Positions 44,860 to 52,817 of a DNA stretch of 64,000 nucleotides are shown in pieces. The stretch's first letter is position 1. Each line of letters begins with the position of its first letter. The position numbers and the translations under genes are program-made. This DNA is from UBA7446 sp965657545 (GTDB lineage Bacteria > Bacteroidota > Bacteroidia > Flavobacteriales > Flavobacteriaceae). The notes under the pieces were generated by a model that was given only the letters and a program-made list of their open reading frames with translations, made no database searches and was not told where the DNA came from. The DNA is taken from assembly GCA_965657545.1 (NCBI GenBank), contig CBFHOG010000008.1:25828-89827 (forward strand). Reading direction: 5' to 3'.

Positions 44860-45327
44860 ATGGATAAAACTGACTTTCGTGCCATTTGTGGGCAATTTGC
44901 TACCGGCATCACTGTGATTACGACCTCACACAACAACAAAAACATTGGCTTTACCGCAAACTCATTCACTTCGGTATCATTAGAGCCGCCCGTCATATTG
45001 TTTTGCCTAAAAACGGATTCTGCTTCTAACGAAGCATTTCAGCAAAGCAAAGCGTTTGTAATCAATATTTTATCCGATGCGCAAGAAGATGTTTCCAATG
45101 CCTTTGCCAATCCTAAAAACAGCCAAGAAGCGCGTTTTAATGCGGTTTCGCTAGAATCAAATAGCCTTCCAGTGCTACAAGGCACTCTTGGTTATTTGTT
45201 GGGCGATATTATAGCGTTTAAAGAGGTTGGCGACCATATTGTGTATTACGGACAAGTAACCGATGGCGCAAAAACAGCTGGCAATCCACTACTCTATGCC
45301 AAAGGCGGGTACCAGCGGTTGCCGTAA
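44860..45327 (+). CDS. Flavin reductase family protein
   Basis: A 155-residue FMN-binding protein of the flavin reductase-like split-barrel family, supplying reduced flavin. Seen: QFATGITVITTSHNNKNIGF, TANSFTSVSLEPPVILFCL, and the final LLYAKGGYQRL. A weak box (GAAATTTG, 44848-44855) lies exactly four bases before the ATG. Its last 39 bases overlap the end of the convergent dsbD gene, and the shared segment codes for a conserved C-terminus here. Confidence 0.87.
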   Translation: MDKTDFRAICGQFATGITVITTSHNNKNIGFTANSFTSVSLEPPVILFCLKTDSASNEAFQQSKAFVINILSDAQEDVSNAFANPKNSQEARFNAVSLESNSLPVLQGTLGYLLGDIIAFKEVGDHIVYYGQVTDGAKTAGNPLLYAKGGYQRLP

Positions 45328-47238
45328 TGTATTCGCTGCAATTCCTTCTTTAAGCCATGCCAAATAGGTGGCCTTATCCGTGTATTGTACGGGCGGGTTT
45401 AATAGCGTTCCATCGGGGAGCATCAGCACGTAATAGGGCTGCGACACCGACTTAAAATTTAACGCCTGAAATGTTGACCACTTCTGCCCCACTGTTTTCA
45501 GCGTTCGGTTGCTACCGTCGGCATAGGTAACGGTTTGTTGGTCTGCTTCAGCTAAGGGCGTTCTATCGTCCACATACAGTGAAATCAGCACTACCTCGTC
45601 TCGTAGCAGTTCAAATACCTCTGGCTGTGTCCAAATATTTTCTTCCACCTTACGGCAATTTACACACGCCCAACCTGTAAAATCCAATAAAATGGGCTTT
45701 TGTTGTGCTATGGCAGTCGCCTTACCCAATTCAAAATCTTTATAGCAATCCAACCCTAAAGGGCAATCCGAATCGGTTTGATAGACCGAATAAAAGGTTG
45801 GCGGTGGAAATCCGCTTAAGGCACGTAATGGCGTATTTTGATTCGGTAAGATTCCTTGTGCCAAATAGCCCACAAATACCAACACGCCAACACCCAATAC
45901 TTTTTGGAGCGTTCCGCTTTTTTTGGGTTTTGCATGTAAAAACGACAATCCGCCCAACAAGAAAACCGCCCAAAGCAATAGCAGTAGCATCCAAATGCCG
46001 ATAAAAATTTCGCGTGGCATCAAGCCCCAACTTTGTACCATATCAGCGTTGGAAAGGAATTTTAATGCCAATGCCAATTCAATAAATCCAAGGGATACTT
46101 TTACATTGTGTAACCACCCACCCGATTTGGGAAGCTTGCTGAGTATGTTTGGAAAAAAGGATAGAAATCCAAATGGAAACGCCAATGCTGTTCCAAAACC
46201 AAGCATACCTGCGGTAAGCTGCATGGCACCGCCATCTGCGGTTAATGAACCCACCAACAAAGAGCCTAAAATTGGTCCTGTACACGAGAATGAAACCAAC
46301 GCTAAGGTTACTGCCATAAAGAAAATGCCCACATAATTTGATTTTGAGGAAGCCTCATCTGACTTAGAGGTCCACGATGTGGGGAGGGTTAAATCGAATA
46401 GTCCAAAAAACGAAAGTGCAAACAGCAAAAAGACAGCAAAAAATACCATGTTTAGCACCACATTTGTAGCAATGGAGTTTAGCACTTCGGGGCGTAACTG
46501 ATCTAAAAAATGAAAGGGCAAACTGAGCAGCACATAAATACCAATGATGGAAAAAGTATAGGCCAACGAACGCCGAATCCCCTCAGAACGACTGCCGCTA
46601 CTCTTTGAAAAATAAGAAACCGTAAGCGGAATAAGCGGGAAAACACAAGGTGTAAGCAATGCCAAAAATCCGCCCAATAATCCCAATACAAAAATACCCC
46701 ACCATGAGCTGTTTTTGGTAGACACAGAGGCTTCCAAAAGGTCGGTATTTTTTAGATCAAGTACAAGGCTGTTATCCTCAATTTCAATATCGGTAAGGTC
46801 TCGATCATTGGCGTTTACCAAAGTACCATCTGTGGGAATAACCAAGCTTTCTTCTCTAAAAATACAGACAGCATCATCACATGCTTGATATTCTATAGTT
46901 AAGCGTATTTCCTTTTGTTCTGTCTGGACAGCTTGCACCAGCGTGGCTTTGTTTGTGAAATAGGACAACTCCATCTCAAAAATAGGATCAAAACCAGATT
47001 TGGGAGTGGTGCCCTGAAGTTCACCAACAGCAGTGGCATTTTCCCACTTTAACAGTGTGGGTAATGGTCCGCCCTCTGGCAAATCGGTGCTGTAGAGTTT
47101 CCAGTTTTCCGCAATGGTGGCACTTAGCACAACGTCGTAGGTGTATGTGTCCGATTGGCGGGCTTGTGCGCTCCATTGTACGGTGTTTTGCGCCAATAAG
47201 CACTGCGTAATTAAAAGAAAGAGATATAAGGGTTTCAT
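45289..47238 (-). CDS. dsbD: Thiol:disulfide interchange protein DsbD
   Basis: Inner-membrane protein that moves electrons from cytoplasmic thioredoxin to the periplasm. The 649 residues include a signal peptide (1-17), an N-terminal periplasmic domain with QACDDAVC, a CcdA-like membrane core (about 175-480) whose two cysteines lie in LTPCVFPLIPLT and SFSCTGPILGS, and a C-terminal thioredoxin-like domain with WACVNC near 521-526. All three cysteine pairs are present. The gene is coupled to tilS (ATGA) and its last 39 bases overlap the convergent flavin reductase gene. Confidence 0.93.
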   Translation of the reverse strand: MKPLYLFLLITQCLLAQNTVQWSAQARQSDTYTYDVVLSATIAENWKLYSTDLPEGGPLPTLLKWENATAVGELQGTTPKSGFDPIFEMELSYFTNKATLVQAVQTEQKEIRLTIEYQACDDAVCIFREESLVIPTDGTLVNANDRDLTDIEIEDNSLVLDLKNTDLLEASVSTKNSSWWGIFVLGLLGGFLALLTPCVFPLIPLTVSYFSKSSGSRSEGIRRSLAYTFSIIGIYVLLSLPFHFLDQLRPEVLNSIATNVVLNMVFFAVFLLFALSFFGLFDLTLPTSWTSKSDEASSKSNYVGIFFMAVTLALVSFSCTGPILGSLLVGSLTADGGAMQLTAGMLGFGTALAFPFGFLSFFPNILSKLPKSGGWLHNVKVSLGFIELALALKFLSNADMVQSWGLMPREIFIGIWMLLLLLWAVFLLGGLSFLHAKPKKSGTLQKVLGVGVLVFVGYLAQGILPNQNTPLRALSGFPPPTFYSVYQTDSDCPLGLDCYKDFELGKATAIAQQKPILLDFTGWACVNCRKVEENIWTQPEVFELLRDEVVLISLYVDDRTPLAEADQQTVTYADGSNRTLKTVGQKWSTFQALNFKSVSQPYYVLMLPDGTLLNPPVQYTDKATYLAWLKEGIAANTLRQPLVPAFGIE

Positions 47239-48521
47239 ATTATTTTGATTTGGAGGATATTCGAGGAGTTATGAGCAGCATATCTACGGTCTAGTCGTTT
47301 TCCGATGACCCAAATTACGTTATTTTCATCACACAACAGCCATTGGTTTTTCTTTGCTGCAGCAGACATTTTTTCGTCCTTAAAAAATTTTGAGAGTTTC
47401 TTTTTGCCTTCCATACCTGTTGGGTAAAACAAATCGCCTTTATTCCAACGTCGCAACACCAATGGAAAAGTCAATTTTGAGGCATTTACCAAAACACAAT
47501 CTGCAGTAATTTTTGTAGCATTATTTGGTTTAGAAAACTCCAATTTTAAAGGCGATTCAATACCACTCATAGGAATCAAAAATACTTCTTCTGCATCATC
47601 TTTAAGATTTGATTGTGAGGATAGCACCAAATGGTCGCGCTCTCTAAGCAATTCATAAGTAGTACTTGTGCATTTTTTTCCGGCATGTGCGTCTAACAAT
47701 TTTTCAACTTCAAAAGCATCAAAACCATAAACGGAGAACAAATGATGCAACCAAAATCTTTTGGGCTGTAAGCCTTCTATGGATGCCAACGGAATCCTAA
47801 TTCCATCTGCAGCGTTTTCCCATGCTTTTTTGATAACATTTACTTGTGCTGAAATAGCATCAAAAGCTTCTTGTAAATGCTGAACAGACTTAAGCGTATT
47901 GGCAGCTGTCTGTGATGATAGCGCTAAAAACGATGGCATGACGTTGTGCCTAATCGCATTTCGCAAATATTTTGTTGAATTATTAGATGCGTCTTCACGC
48001 CATTGAAGCTTGTTGACCTTGGCGTAATCCACTAATTCTTGCTTAAAAAATGGCAACAAAGGACGAATTAAAAAGTCATTTTTTGCACGAATTCCACTCA
48101 ATCCCTCTACCCCGCTGCCTCTTGAAAGGCGCATAAATAGCGTTTCCAATTGGTCATCGGCGTGGTGTGCTGTAAGTACCGCATCATACTGGTGTTCAGC
48201 TACCAATTCTTGAAACCAAGCATAGCGTAAATTCCTGGCTTTTTCTTGAATACCAGAAATGTCAGGTTTTATAGGCTTTATTGCTTTATGCAAATTCACA
48301 TGCAAAGCAATAGCTAAATCGGACACCAAAGATTCATCTAAGTCGCTATCTGCACCACGAAGTTTGTAATTCACATGTGCCATATGAAAGTCATATCCGC
48401 ACTTGGATAATAATTGCGCCAACACCACACTATCAACGCCTCCGCTAACCGCAACCAATAGCTTAGGATTGGAAGCGAAATTTAGTAAAGACTCAATATG
48501 TTGTTTAAACCTTTGTTCCAT
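47235..48521 (-). CDS. tilS: tRNA(Ile)-lysidine synthase
   Basis: Modifies C34 of the AUA-reading tRNA-Ile to lysidine. The 428 residues have the PP-loop SGGVDS at 26-31, HVNYKLRGADSDLDE, TAHHADDQLETLFMRLSRG, and a C-terminal TilS domain with RRWNKGDLFYPTGMEGKKKL. The start overlaps the pabB stop by 17 bases, and the stop overlaps the dsbD ATG. Such chaining suggests one pabB-tilS-dsbD transcript. Confidence 0.95.
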   Translation of the reverse strand: MEQRFKQHIESLLNFASNPKLLVAVSGGVDSVVLAQLLSKCGYDFHMAHVNYKLRGADSDLDESLVSDLAIALHVNLHKAIKPIKPDISGIQEKARNLRYAWFQELVAEHQYDAVLTAHHADDQLETLFMRLSRGSGVEGLSGIRAKNDFLIRPLLPFFKQELVDYAKVNKLQWREDASNNSTKYLRNAIRHNVMPSFLALSSQTAANTLKSVQHLQEAFDAISAQVNVIKKAWENAADGIRIPLASIEGLQPKRFWLHHLFSVYGFDAFEVEKLLDAHAGKKCTSTTYELLRERDHLVLSSQSNLKDDAEEVFLIPMSGIESPLKLEFSKPNNATKITADCVLVNASKLTFPLVLRRWNKGDLFYPTGMEGKKKLSKFFKDEKMSAAAKKNQWLLCDENNVIWVIGKRLDRRYAAHNSSNILQIKII

Positions 48522-49818
48522 GGCTCATTTGCGAGGCAACTTTATTTGCCAAAACACGTTTTATTGCATCCACCTTTAGCTGGCATTCTTCGTATTCTTG
48601 CGCTACATGGGCAGCAGCAGTAAGCGCACTTCCTACATGAGTAGAAAGGTATTGTTGTTCTGCATCATAAATCAAACTACGGATAACAACGTTAAAATCG
48701 AAATCGCCATTTGGAGCAAAATATCCAACGGCACCGCTGTATAAACCACGCTGGCTAACTTCGTATTTATTGATGAGTTCCATGGCGCGTTGTTTGGGTG
48801 CTCCCGTCATGCTACCCATAGGAAAACAAGCATCGATAATATCTAATGCATGGGTGTTTTCAGAACAAGATGCAACCACTGTAGAAATCATTTGATGCAC
48901 CTGCGAAAAAGGATATACGGCGCATTGCTCTGTTACGGAAACAGAACCTTTATTTGCAATTCGCGATAAATCGTTCCGAACCAAATCGGTTATCATAATA
49001 TTTTCTGCACGTTCTTTGGGGTCGTTTTTAAGATGTTGTGCATTGGCTTTATCTAGAATTTCATCCTTATGTCGGGCAGCAGTTCCCTTTATAGGTTGTG
49101 AATATACATGCATTCCTTTCCGTGATAAAAAACGCTCTGGCGAAGCACACATCAAATGTAAATTTTCCATGGACAAATAGGCAGCAAAAGGGGTTCGGGC
49201 GATAGTATTTAGTGAATGGAAAATTTGATGTGGCACCACTTGAGCATTTTCTGCAAACCACTCCATGCAATAGTTGACTTCATAAATATCCCCACGTAAG
49301 ATATGATCCTGCAAGGTGGAAGCATGTTTCAAATAGTCCGCTTTTGAAATTCGAGGCGACAAATCTATGGCCGTTGATTCGACATCTGTCAATGGGGCTG
49401 TTGCCAATACCTGTGAAAAATCTTCATCGGCATTTGCATCATTGCTATACAAGGCTGTTAAGGAGTCACCTTCCAAAAGCCATATTTTTTCGGGATTGAA
49501 AAACTGCAGTTTTGGAACCGAAATATACGCTGGATTTGTAGGTACTACCTGCTCCCATGCATTTGAAAACTCATAACTAAAAAAACCAAAAAGCCAATCA
49601 GATTTGATTGCATTTCGAAGTGCGTTATATGAATTTATCCATGTTGTATCTGGGCTCATATTAAGCGCCAAAACAGCATCATACGTATTATTATGATGCG
49701 GATAATCGTTAGAATCTAGCCACGCCACTGGACTCGTATTGGCTGCCCAAGCGAATAATTTTGCCTTAATCTCTGGCATATTCTTAACGTTAAATACTGT
49801 TTTTGTGCGTGTTACCAA
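48505..49818 (-). CDS. pabB: Aminodeoxychorismate synthase component I
   Basis: Converts chorismate and ammonia to 4-amino-4-deoxychorismate for folate. The 437 residues contain PIKGT at 242-246, whose lysine distinguishes PabB from anthranilate synthase (PIAGT), then ENIMITDLVRNDLSRI and GSMTGAPKQRAMELI. The start is assigned to TTG 49818 because homologues share the RTKTVFNVKN region; ATG 49779 is the alternative. A TAATTTTG box lies about 20 bases upstream. Its amidotransferase partner (PabA) is not in the window. Confidence 0.9.
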   Translation of the reverse strand: MVTRTKTVFNVKNMPEIKAKLFAWAANTSPVAWLDSNDYPHHNNTYDAVLALNMSPDTTWINSYNALRNAIKSDWLFGFFSYEFSNAWEQVVPTNPAYISVPKLQFFNPEKIWLLEGDSLTALYSNDANADEDFSQVLATAPLTDVESTAIDLSPRISKADYLKHASTLQDHILRGDIYEVNYCMEWFAENAQVVPHQIFHSLNTIARTPFAAYLSMENLHLMCASPERFLSRKGMHVYSQPIKGTAARHKDEILDKANAQHLKNDPKERAENIMITDLVRNDLSRIANKGSVSVTEQCAVYPFSQVHQMISTVVASCSENTHALDIIDACFPMGSMTGAPKQRAMELINKYEVSQRGLYSGAVGYFAPNGDFDFNVVIRSLIYDAEQQYLSTHVGSALTAAAHVAQEYEECQLKVDAIKRVLANKVASQMSHGTKV

Positions 49819-49838
49819 CTAAATATCATCTTAAAAAA

Positions 49839-49846
49839 CAAAATTA
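49839..49846 (-). promoter_or_regulatory. -7 box TAATTTTG of the pabB-tilS-dsbD operon
   Basis: Exact TAnnTTTG match on the minus strand; predicted transcript start near 49834, about 16 bases before the TTG start. It diverges from the arginine operon promoter 44 bases away. Confidence 0.5.
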
Positions 49847-49889
49847 GGCATTTGAGAAAAGATTACACCATCACTTTAAAAAAAATCTC

Positions 49890-49897
49890 TATTTTTG
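49890..49897 (+). promoter_or_regulatory. -7 box TATTTTTG of the arginine operon
   Basis: Exact TAnnTTTG match followed by TCCC and the ATG of an Arg-rich leader ORF. The four-base spacing equals that of the SRP RNA promoter, so the leader ORF itself would be translated from the very 5' end of the mRNA. Confidence 0.55.
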
Positions 49898-49901
49898 TCC
49901 C

Positions 49902-49964
49902 ATGACTGTAAACCATATAACACGTTTCACATTTTCCCCGCGCGTTCGTCGCCCCTTGGGGTAG
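49902..49964 (+). CDS. Putative arginine leader peptide (20 residues, four Arg)
   Basis: ORF reading MTVNHITRFTFSPRVRRPLG, then TAG. Arg occurs at positions 8, 14, 16 and 17, all with CGT or CGC codons. The codons lie in a GC-rich patch (about 49935-49961) that stands out in AT-rich intergenic DNA and can fold (CCCC with GGGG, GCG with CGC). It sits between the operon promoter and the first arginine gene. This is the classic arrangement of a leader peptide sensing charged tRNA-Arg. Mechanism and expression are inferred, not shown. Confidence 0.6.
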   Translation: MTVNHITRFTFSPRVRRPLG

Positions 49965-49975
49965 TCTCTTTTATT

Positions 49976-50041
49976 ATGAAACTAAGGTGTGTCCGGTTTC
50001 CATCTCCGTATTTTTTCAGTCTAATTTTCACTTCCACATAA
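49976..50041 (+). CDS. Second short upstream ORF of the arginine operon
   Basis: A 21-residue ORF beginning MKLRCVRFPSPYFFS, with Arg codons AGG and CGG at positions 4 and 7. It starts 11 bases after the leader peptide stop, and its TAA ends one base before the ATG of the first structural gene (TAACATG), ideal for termination-reinitiation coupling. Weak stem potential exists between its ATGAAAC start (49976) and GTTTCCAT (to 50003), with a T run at 50011-50016. It may be fortuitous; support is positional only. Confidence 0.3.
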   Translation: MKLRCVRFPSPYFFSLIFTST

Positions 50042-50042
50042 C

Positions 50043-50633
50043 ATGGAAATTCAAGTTGCAAAACGCATACATGTTTCGTATGCCACCATCATCTCGGAAA
50101 CAATAACTTCTTCGGCTCAAGTACGCGGAACAGGAATTGCACGTCGTACTCCAGAGTATATTCAAAAGAAAATCGAATCAGGAGATGCAATTATCGCATT
50201 GGACGGCGAAAAATTCGCTGGTTTTTGCTACATCGAGGCATGGGGTCATGGAAAATATGTAGCCCACTCGGGACTCATTGTAGCGCCTAAGTACAGAGGA
50301 ATTGGGTTGGCAAAAAAAATCAAAACACAAATATTTAAGTATTCAAGAGAAAAATATCCAACTGCTAAAATTTTTGGAATTACTACAGGCTTGCCTGTCA
50401 TGAAAATCAATTACGACTTGGGATATAAGCCTGTAACCTTTTCTCAACTTACAGACGACCCCGATTTTTGGAAAGGGTGCCAAACTTGTAAAAATTATGA
50501 TGTACTCACAAGAACAAACCGAACCATGTGTTTGTGTACAGGAATGCTTTATGACCCACAAACAAAAAATAATAACGGAATTGTAGGAAGGCTACAATCT
50601 TTTAAAAACGCATTTAAACGAGATAAAAAATGA
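50043..50633 (+). CDS. GNAT-family N-acyltransferase of the arginine operon (probable first-step enzyme)
   Basis: A 196-residue GNAT protein with the acyl-CoA binding motif APKYRGIGLAKKI at about 81-93. The C-terminus carries CQTC (146-149) and CLC (163-165), a pattern suggesting a metal site that minimal GNATs lack. As first gene of the operon, in a set with no argA or argJ, it probably acylates glutamate; with the succinylornithine-type transcarbamylase downstream, the acyl donor may be succinyl-CoA. That function is inference from context. argG starts inside its stop (ATGA). Confidence 0.75.
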   Translation: MEIQVAKRIHVSYATIISETITSSAQVRGTGIARRTPEYIQKKIESGDAIIALDGEKFAGFCYIEAWGHGKYVAHSGLIVAPKYRGIGLAKKIKTQIFKYSREKYPTAKIFGITTGLPVMKINYDLGYKPVTFSQLTDDPDFWKGCQTCKNYDVLTRTNRTMCLCTGMLYDPQTKNNNGIVGRLQSFKNAFKRDKK

Positions 50634-51808
50634 AGAAATTAGTTTTAGCATATAGTGGTGGTTTAGACACTTCCTACTGCGTAAAATCGCTCAGTGAAAA
50701 GGGATATGAAGTACACGCAGTGAGTGTAAATACCGGAGGCTTTGACGCAGATGAAGTAACAAAACTGGAATCGAGAGCACTTGCATTGGGAGCGCATTCA
50801 TACACCAGCATTGAAGCTGTAGAAACATTTTACCAAGACATCGTCAAATACTTGATTTTCGGAAATGTGTTAAAAAACAACACTTACCCACTATCCGTAA
50901 GTGCCGAACGGGTTACACAAGCCGTTGCTATTGTAAAACATGCAAAAGAAATTGGTGCCTCATATATTGCGCATGGAAGTACTGGTGCAGGAAACGACCA
51001 GGTGCGTTTCGATTTGATTTTTCAAACCATGGCACCAGAAATTGAAATCATTACACCAATACGAGATCAAAAGCTATCAAGGGAGGATGAAATTCAGTAC
51101 CTCAAAAAACACGGCGTAGATTGGTCATGGGAAAAAGCACAATACTCCATAAACAAAGGTCTTTGGGGCACTTCGGTTGGTGGCAGCGAAACATTAAAAT
51201 CTCGTAATCCGCTTCCAGATGTTGCATATCCAAATCCATGCTCAAAAACAGGCGAAGAGCGAATTTCAATTCAATTTGAAAAAGGGGAATTGGTGGGTAT
51301 TAACAATCAAAAATATGCACCAGTTGCAGCCATTCAAGCGTTGCAAGCGCTTGCTGGACCTTACGCTATTGGGCGTGATATTCATGTGGGAGATACGATA
51401 ATTGGCATAAAAGGGCGTGTTGGTTTTGAAGCAGCTACAGCTTTAATTACGCTCAAAGCGCATCATTTGTTAGAAAAACACACGCTAAGCAAATGGCAGT
51501 TGCACCACAAAGATTATATCGGATCTTATTACGGCATGATGCTTCACGAAGGACAATATTTAGATCCTGTCATGCGCGATTTTGAAGCATTGTTGACCAA
51601 CAGCCAAAACACCGTTACTGGAAGTGTTTTTATAACACTTCACCCATATAGATTTACTCTTGATGGTATAGATTCGGAATTTGACTTAATGGACAATTCA
51701 TTTGGTACTTATGGAGAAGCCAACGAGGCGTGGAGTGCAGCAGAAGCAAAAGGCTTTATTAAACTATCGGCGAATGCCGGGAAAATTTATCAGCATGTCA
51801 ATAAATAA
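50630..51808 (+). CDS. argG: Argininosuccinate synthase
   Basis: Joins citrulline and aspartate with ATP. The 392 residues show the PP-loop AYSGGLDTSYCVKSL at about 5-19, YIAHGSTGAGNDQVRFD, and KKHGVDWSWEKAQYSINKGL, which belongs to the shorter type found in Bacteroidota. It overlaps the preceding GNAT gene by four bases and the argC start by 14 bases. Confidence 0.94.
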   Translation: MKKLVLAYSGGLDTSYCVKSLSEKGYEVHAVSVNTGGFDADEVTKLESRALALGAHSYTSIEAVETFYQDIVKYLIFGNVLKNNTYPLSVSAERVTQAVAIVKHAKEIGASYIAHGSTGAGNDQVRFDLIFQTMAPEIEIITPIRDQKLSREDEIQYLKKHGVDWSWEKAQYSINKGLWGTSVGGSETLKSRNPLPDVAYPNPCSKTGEERISIQFEKGELVGINNQKYAPVAAIQALQALAGPYAIGRDIHVGDTIIGIKGRVGFEAATALITLKAHHLLEKHTLSKWQLHHKDYIGSYYGMMLHEGQYLDPVMRDFEALLTNSQNTVTGSVFITLHPYRFTLDGIDSEFDLMDNSFGTYGEANEAWSAAEAKGFIKLSANAGKIYQHVNK

Positions 51809-52781
51809 CATTCAAGTAGGCGTTGTAGGTGGCGCAGGATATACAGGAGGTGAATTGTTACGTTTACTTGTCAATCATCCACATGTAGAAATCAATTTCG
51901 TGTATAGTTCCACTCGTGCTGGACAGCCTATTTCCAACACGCATCCAGATTTGGTTGGAATTTTAGACACCCCTTTTTCAGGGGAACTCAATTCGGAAAT
52001 TGATGTATTGTTCTTATGTATGGGACATGGAAATTCTGCTACATTTTTGCATGAACACAGCGTAAATGACAATACCAAAATCATTGATTTAAGTAATGAT
52101 TTTCGTCTTGCAGCAGACCGCGATTTTATGGGCAAATCATTTGTATATGGACTTACAGAAGTAAACACCAATCAGATTAAATCAGCACAAGCTATTGCGA
52201 ATCCTGGCTGCTTTGCGACGGCAATTCAGTTGGCATTGGTGCCGCTAGCAGCTGCAGGAAAATTGAAAAACGAAGTGCATATAAACGCCATTACGGGAAG
52301 TACAGGCGCAGGCGCTGTGCCTTCCGCGACAAGTCATTTTAGCTGGCGCAACAACAACATTTCATATTACAAGCCTTTTACGCATCAGCATTTGGGAGAA
52401 ATTGGCGAAACACTTGCGCAAGCGCAAGGAAGTGCCTCTACACTTCACTTTTTGCCTATCCGTGGAAATTTCACCCGAGGTATATTTGCAACTGCTTATA
52501 CTTCCTTTGATGGGAGTTTGGAAGACGCTTACGCCATTTACGAATCGTTTTACAGCAATAGTCCATTTACGACTGTTAGTAAAAATGAATTGGCACTAAA
52601 ACAAGTCGTGAATACCAATAGATGTTTGGTGCATTTGCACAAACACGAAGGACAATTGCTGATAACAAGCATCATCGATAACTTATTAAAAGGGGCTTCT
52701 GGACAAGCCGTAGAAAATATGAATTTGATGTTTGGCTGGGAACAATCCACAGGATTAAACCTAAAAGCAGCAACATTTTAA
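51795..52781 (+). CDS. argC: N-acyl-gamma-glutamyl-phosphate reductase
   Basis: NADPH-dependent reductase of the acylated arginine pathway, 328 residues. Seen: VGVVGGAGYTGGELLRLL near the N-terminus, catalytic Cys in ANPGCFATAIQLAL (about residue 136), and GAGAVPSATSHFSWRNNNISYYK. ATG 51795 (MSINNIQ) is chosen; a longer in-frame reading would extend deep into argG. If the operon uses succinyl intermediates, the substrate is the N-succinyl form. Confidence 0.94.
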   Translation: MSINNIQVGVVGGAGYTGGELLRLLVNHPHVEINFVYSSTRAGQPISNTHPDLVGILDTPFSGELNSEIDVLFLCMGHGNSATFLHEHSVNDNTKIIDLSNDFRLAADRDFMGKSFVYGLTEVNTNQIKSAQAIANPGCFATAIQLALVPLAAAGKLKNEVHINAITGSTGAGAVPSATSHFSWRNNNISYYKPFTHQHLGEIGETLAQAQGSASTLHFLPIRGNFTRGIFATAYTSFDGSLEDAYAIYESFYSNSPFTTVSKNELALKQVVNTNRCLVHLHKHEGQLLITSIIDNLLKGASGQAVENMNLMFGWEQSTGLNLKAATF

Positions 52782-52817
52782 CGAATTAAAAAAACAATAA
52801 TTAAATAATACAATCGC

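Noticed and set aside
45689..47203. Several open frames opposite dsbD (for example 45923-46336 plus)
   Set aside because: They are antisense shadows of a strongly conserved gene with no start signals or recognisable domains.
49935..49964. CCCCTTGGGG followed by TAGTCTCTTTT as a Rho-independent terminator in the arginine leader
   Set aside because: The perfect part allows only a two-base loop, and the following bases have no clean T run directly after the stem. The alternative stem at 49976-50003 is eight bases from its T run, also too far for a confident call.
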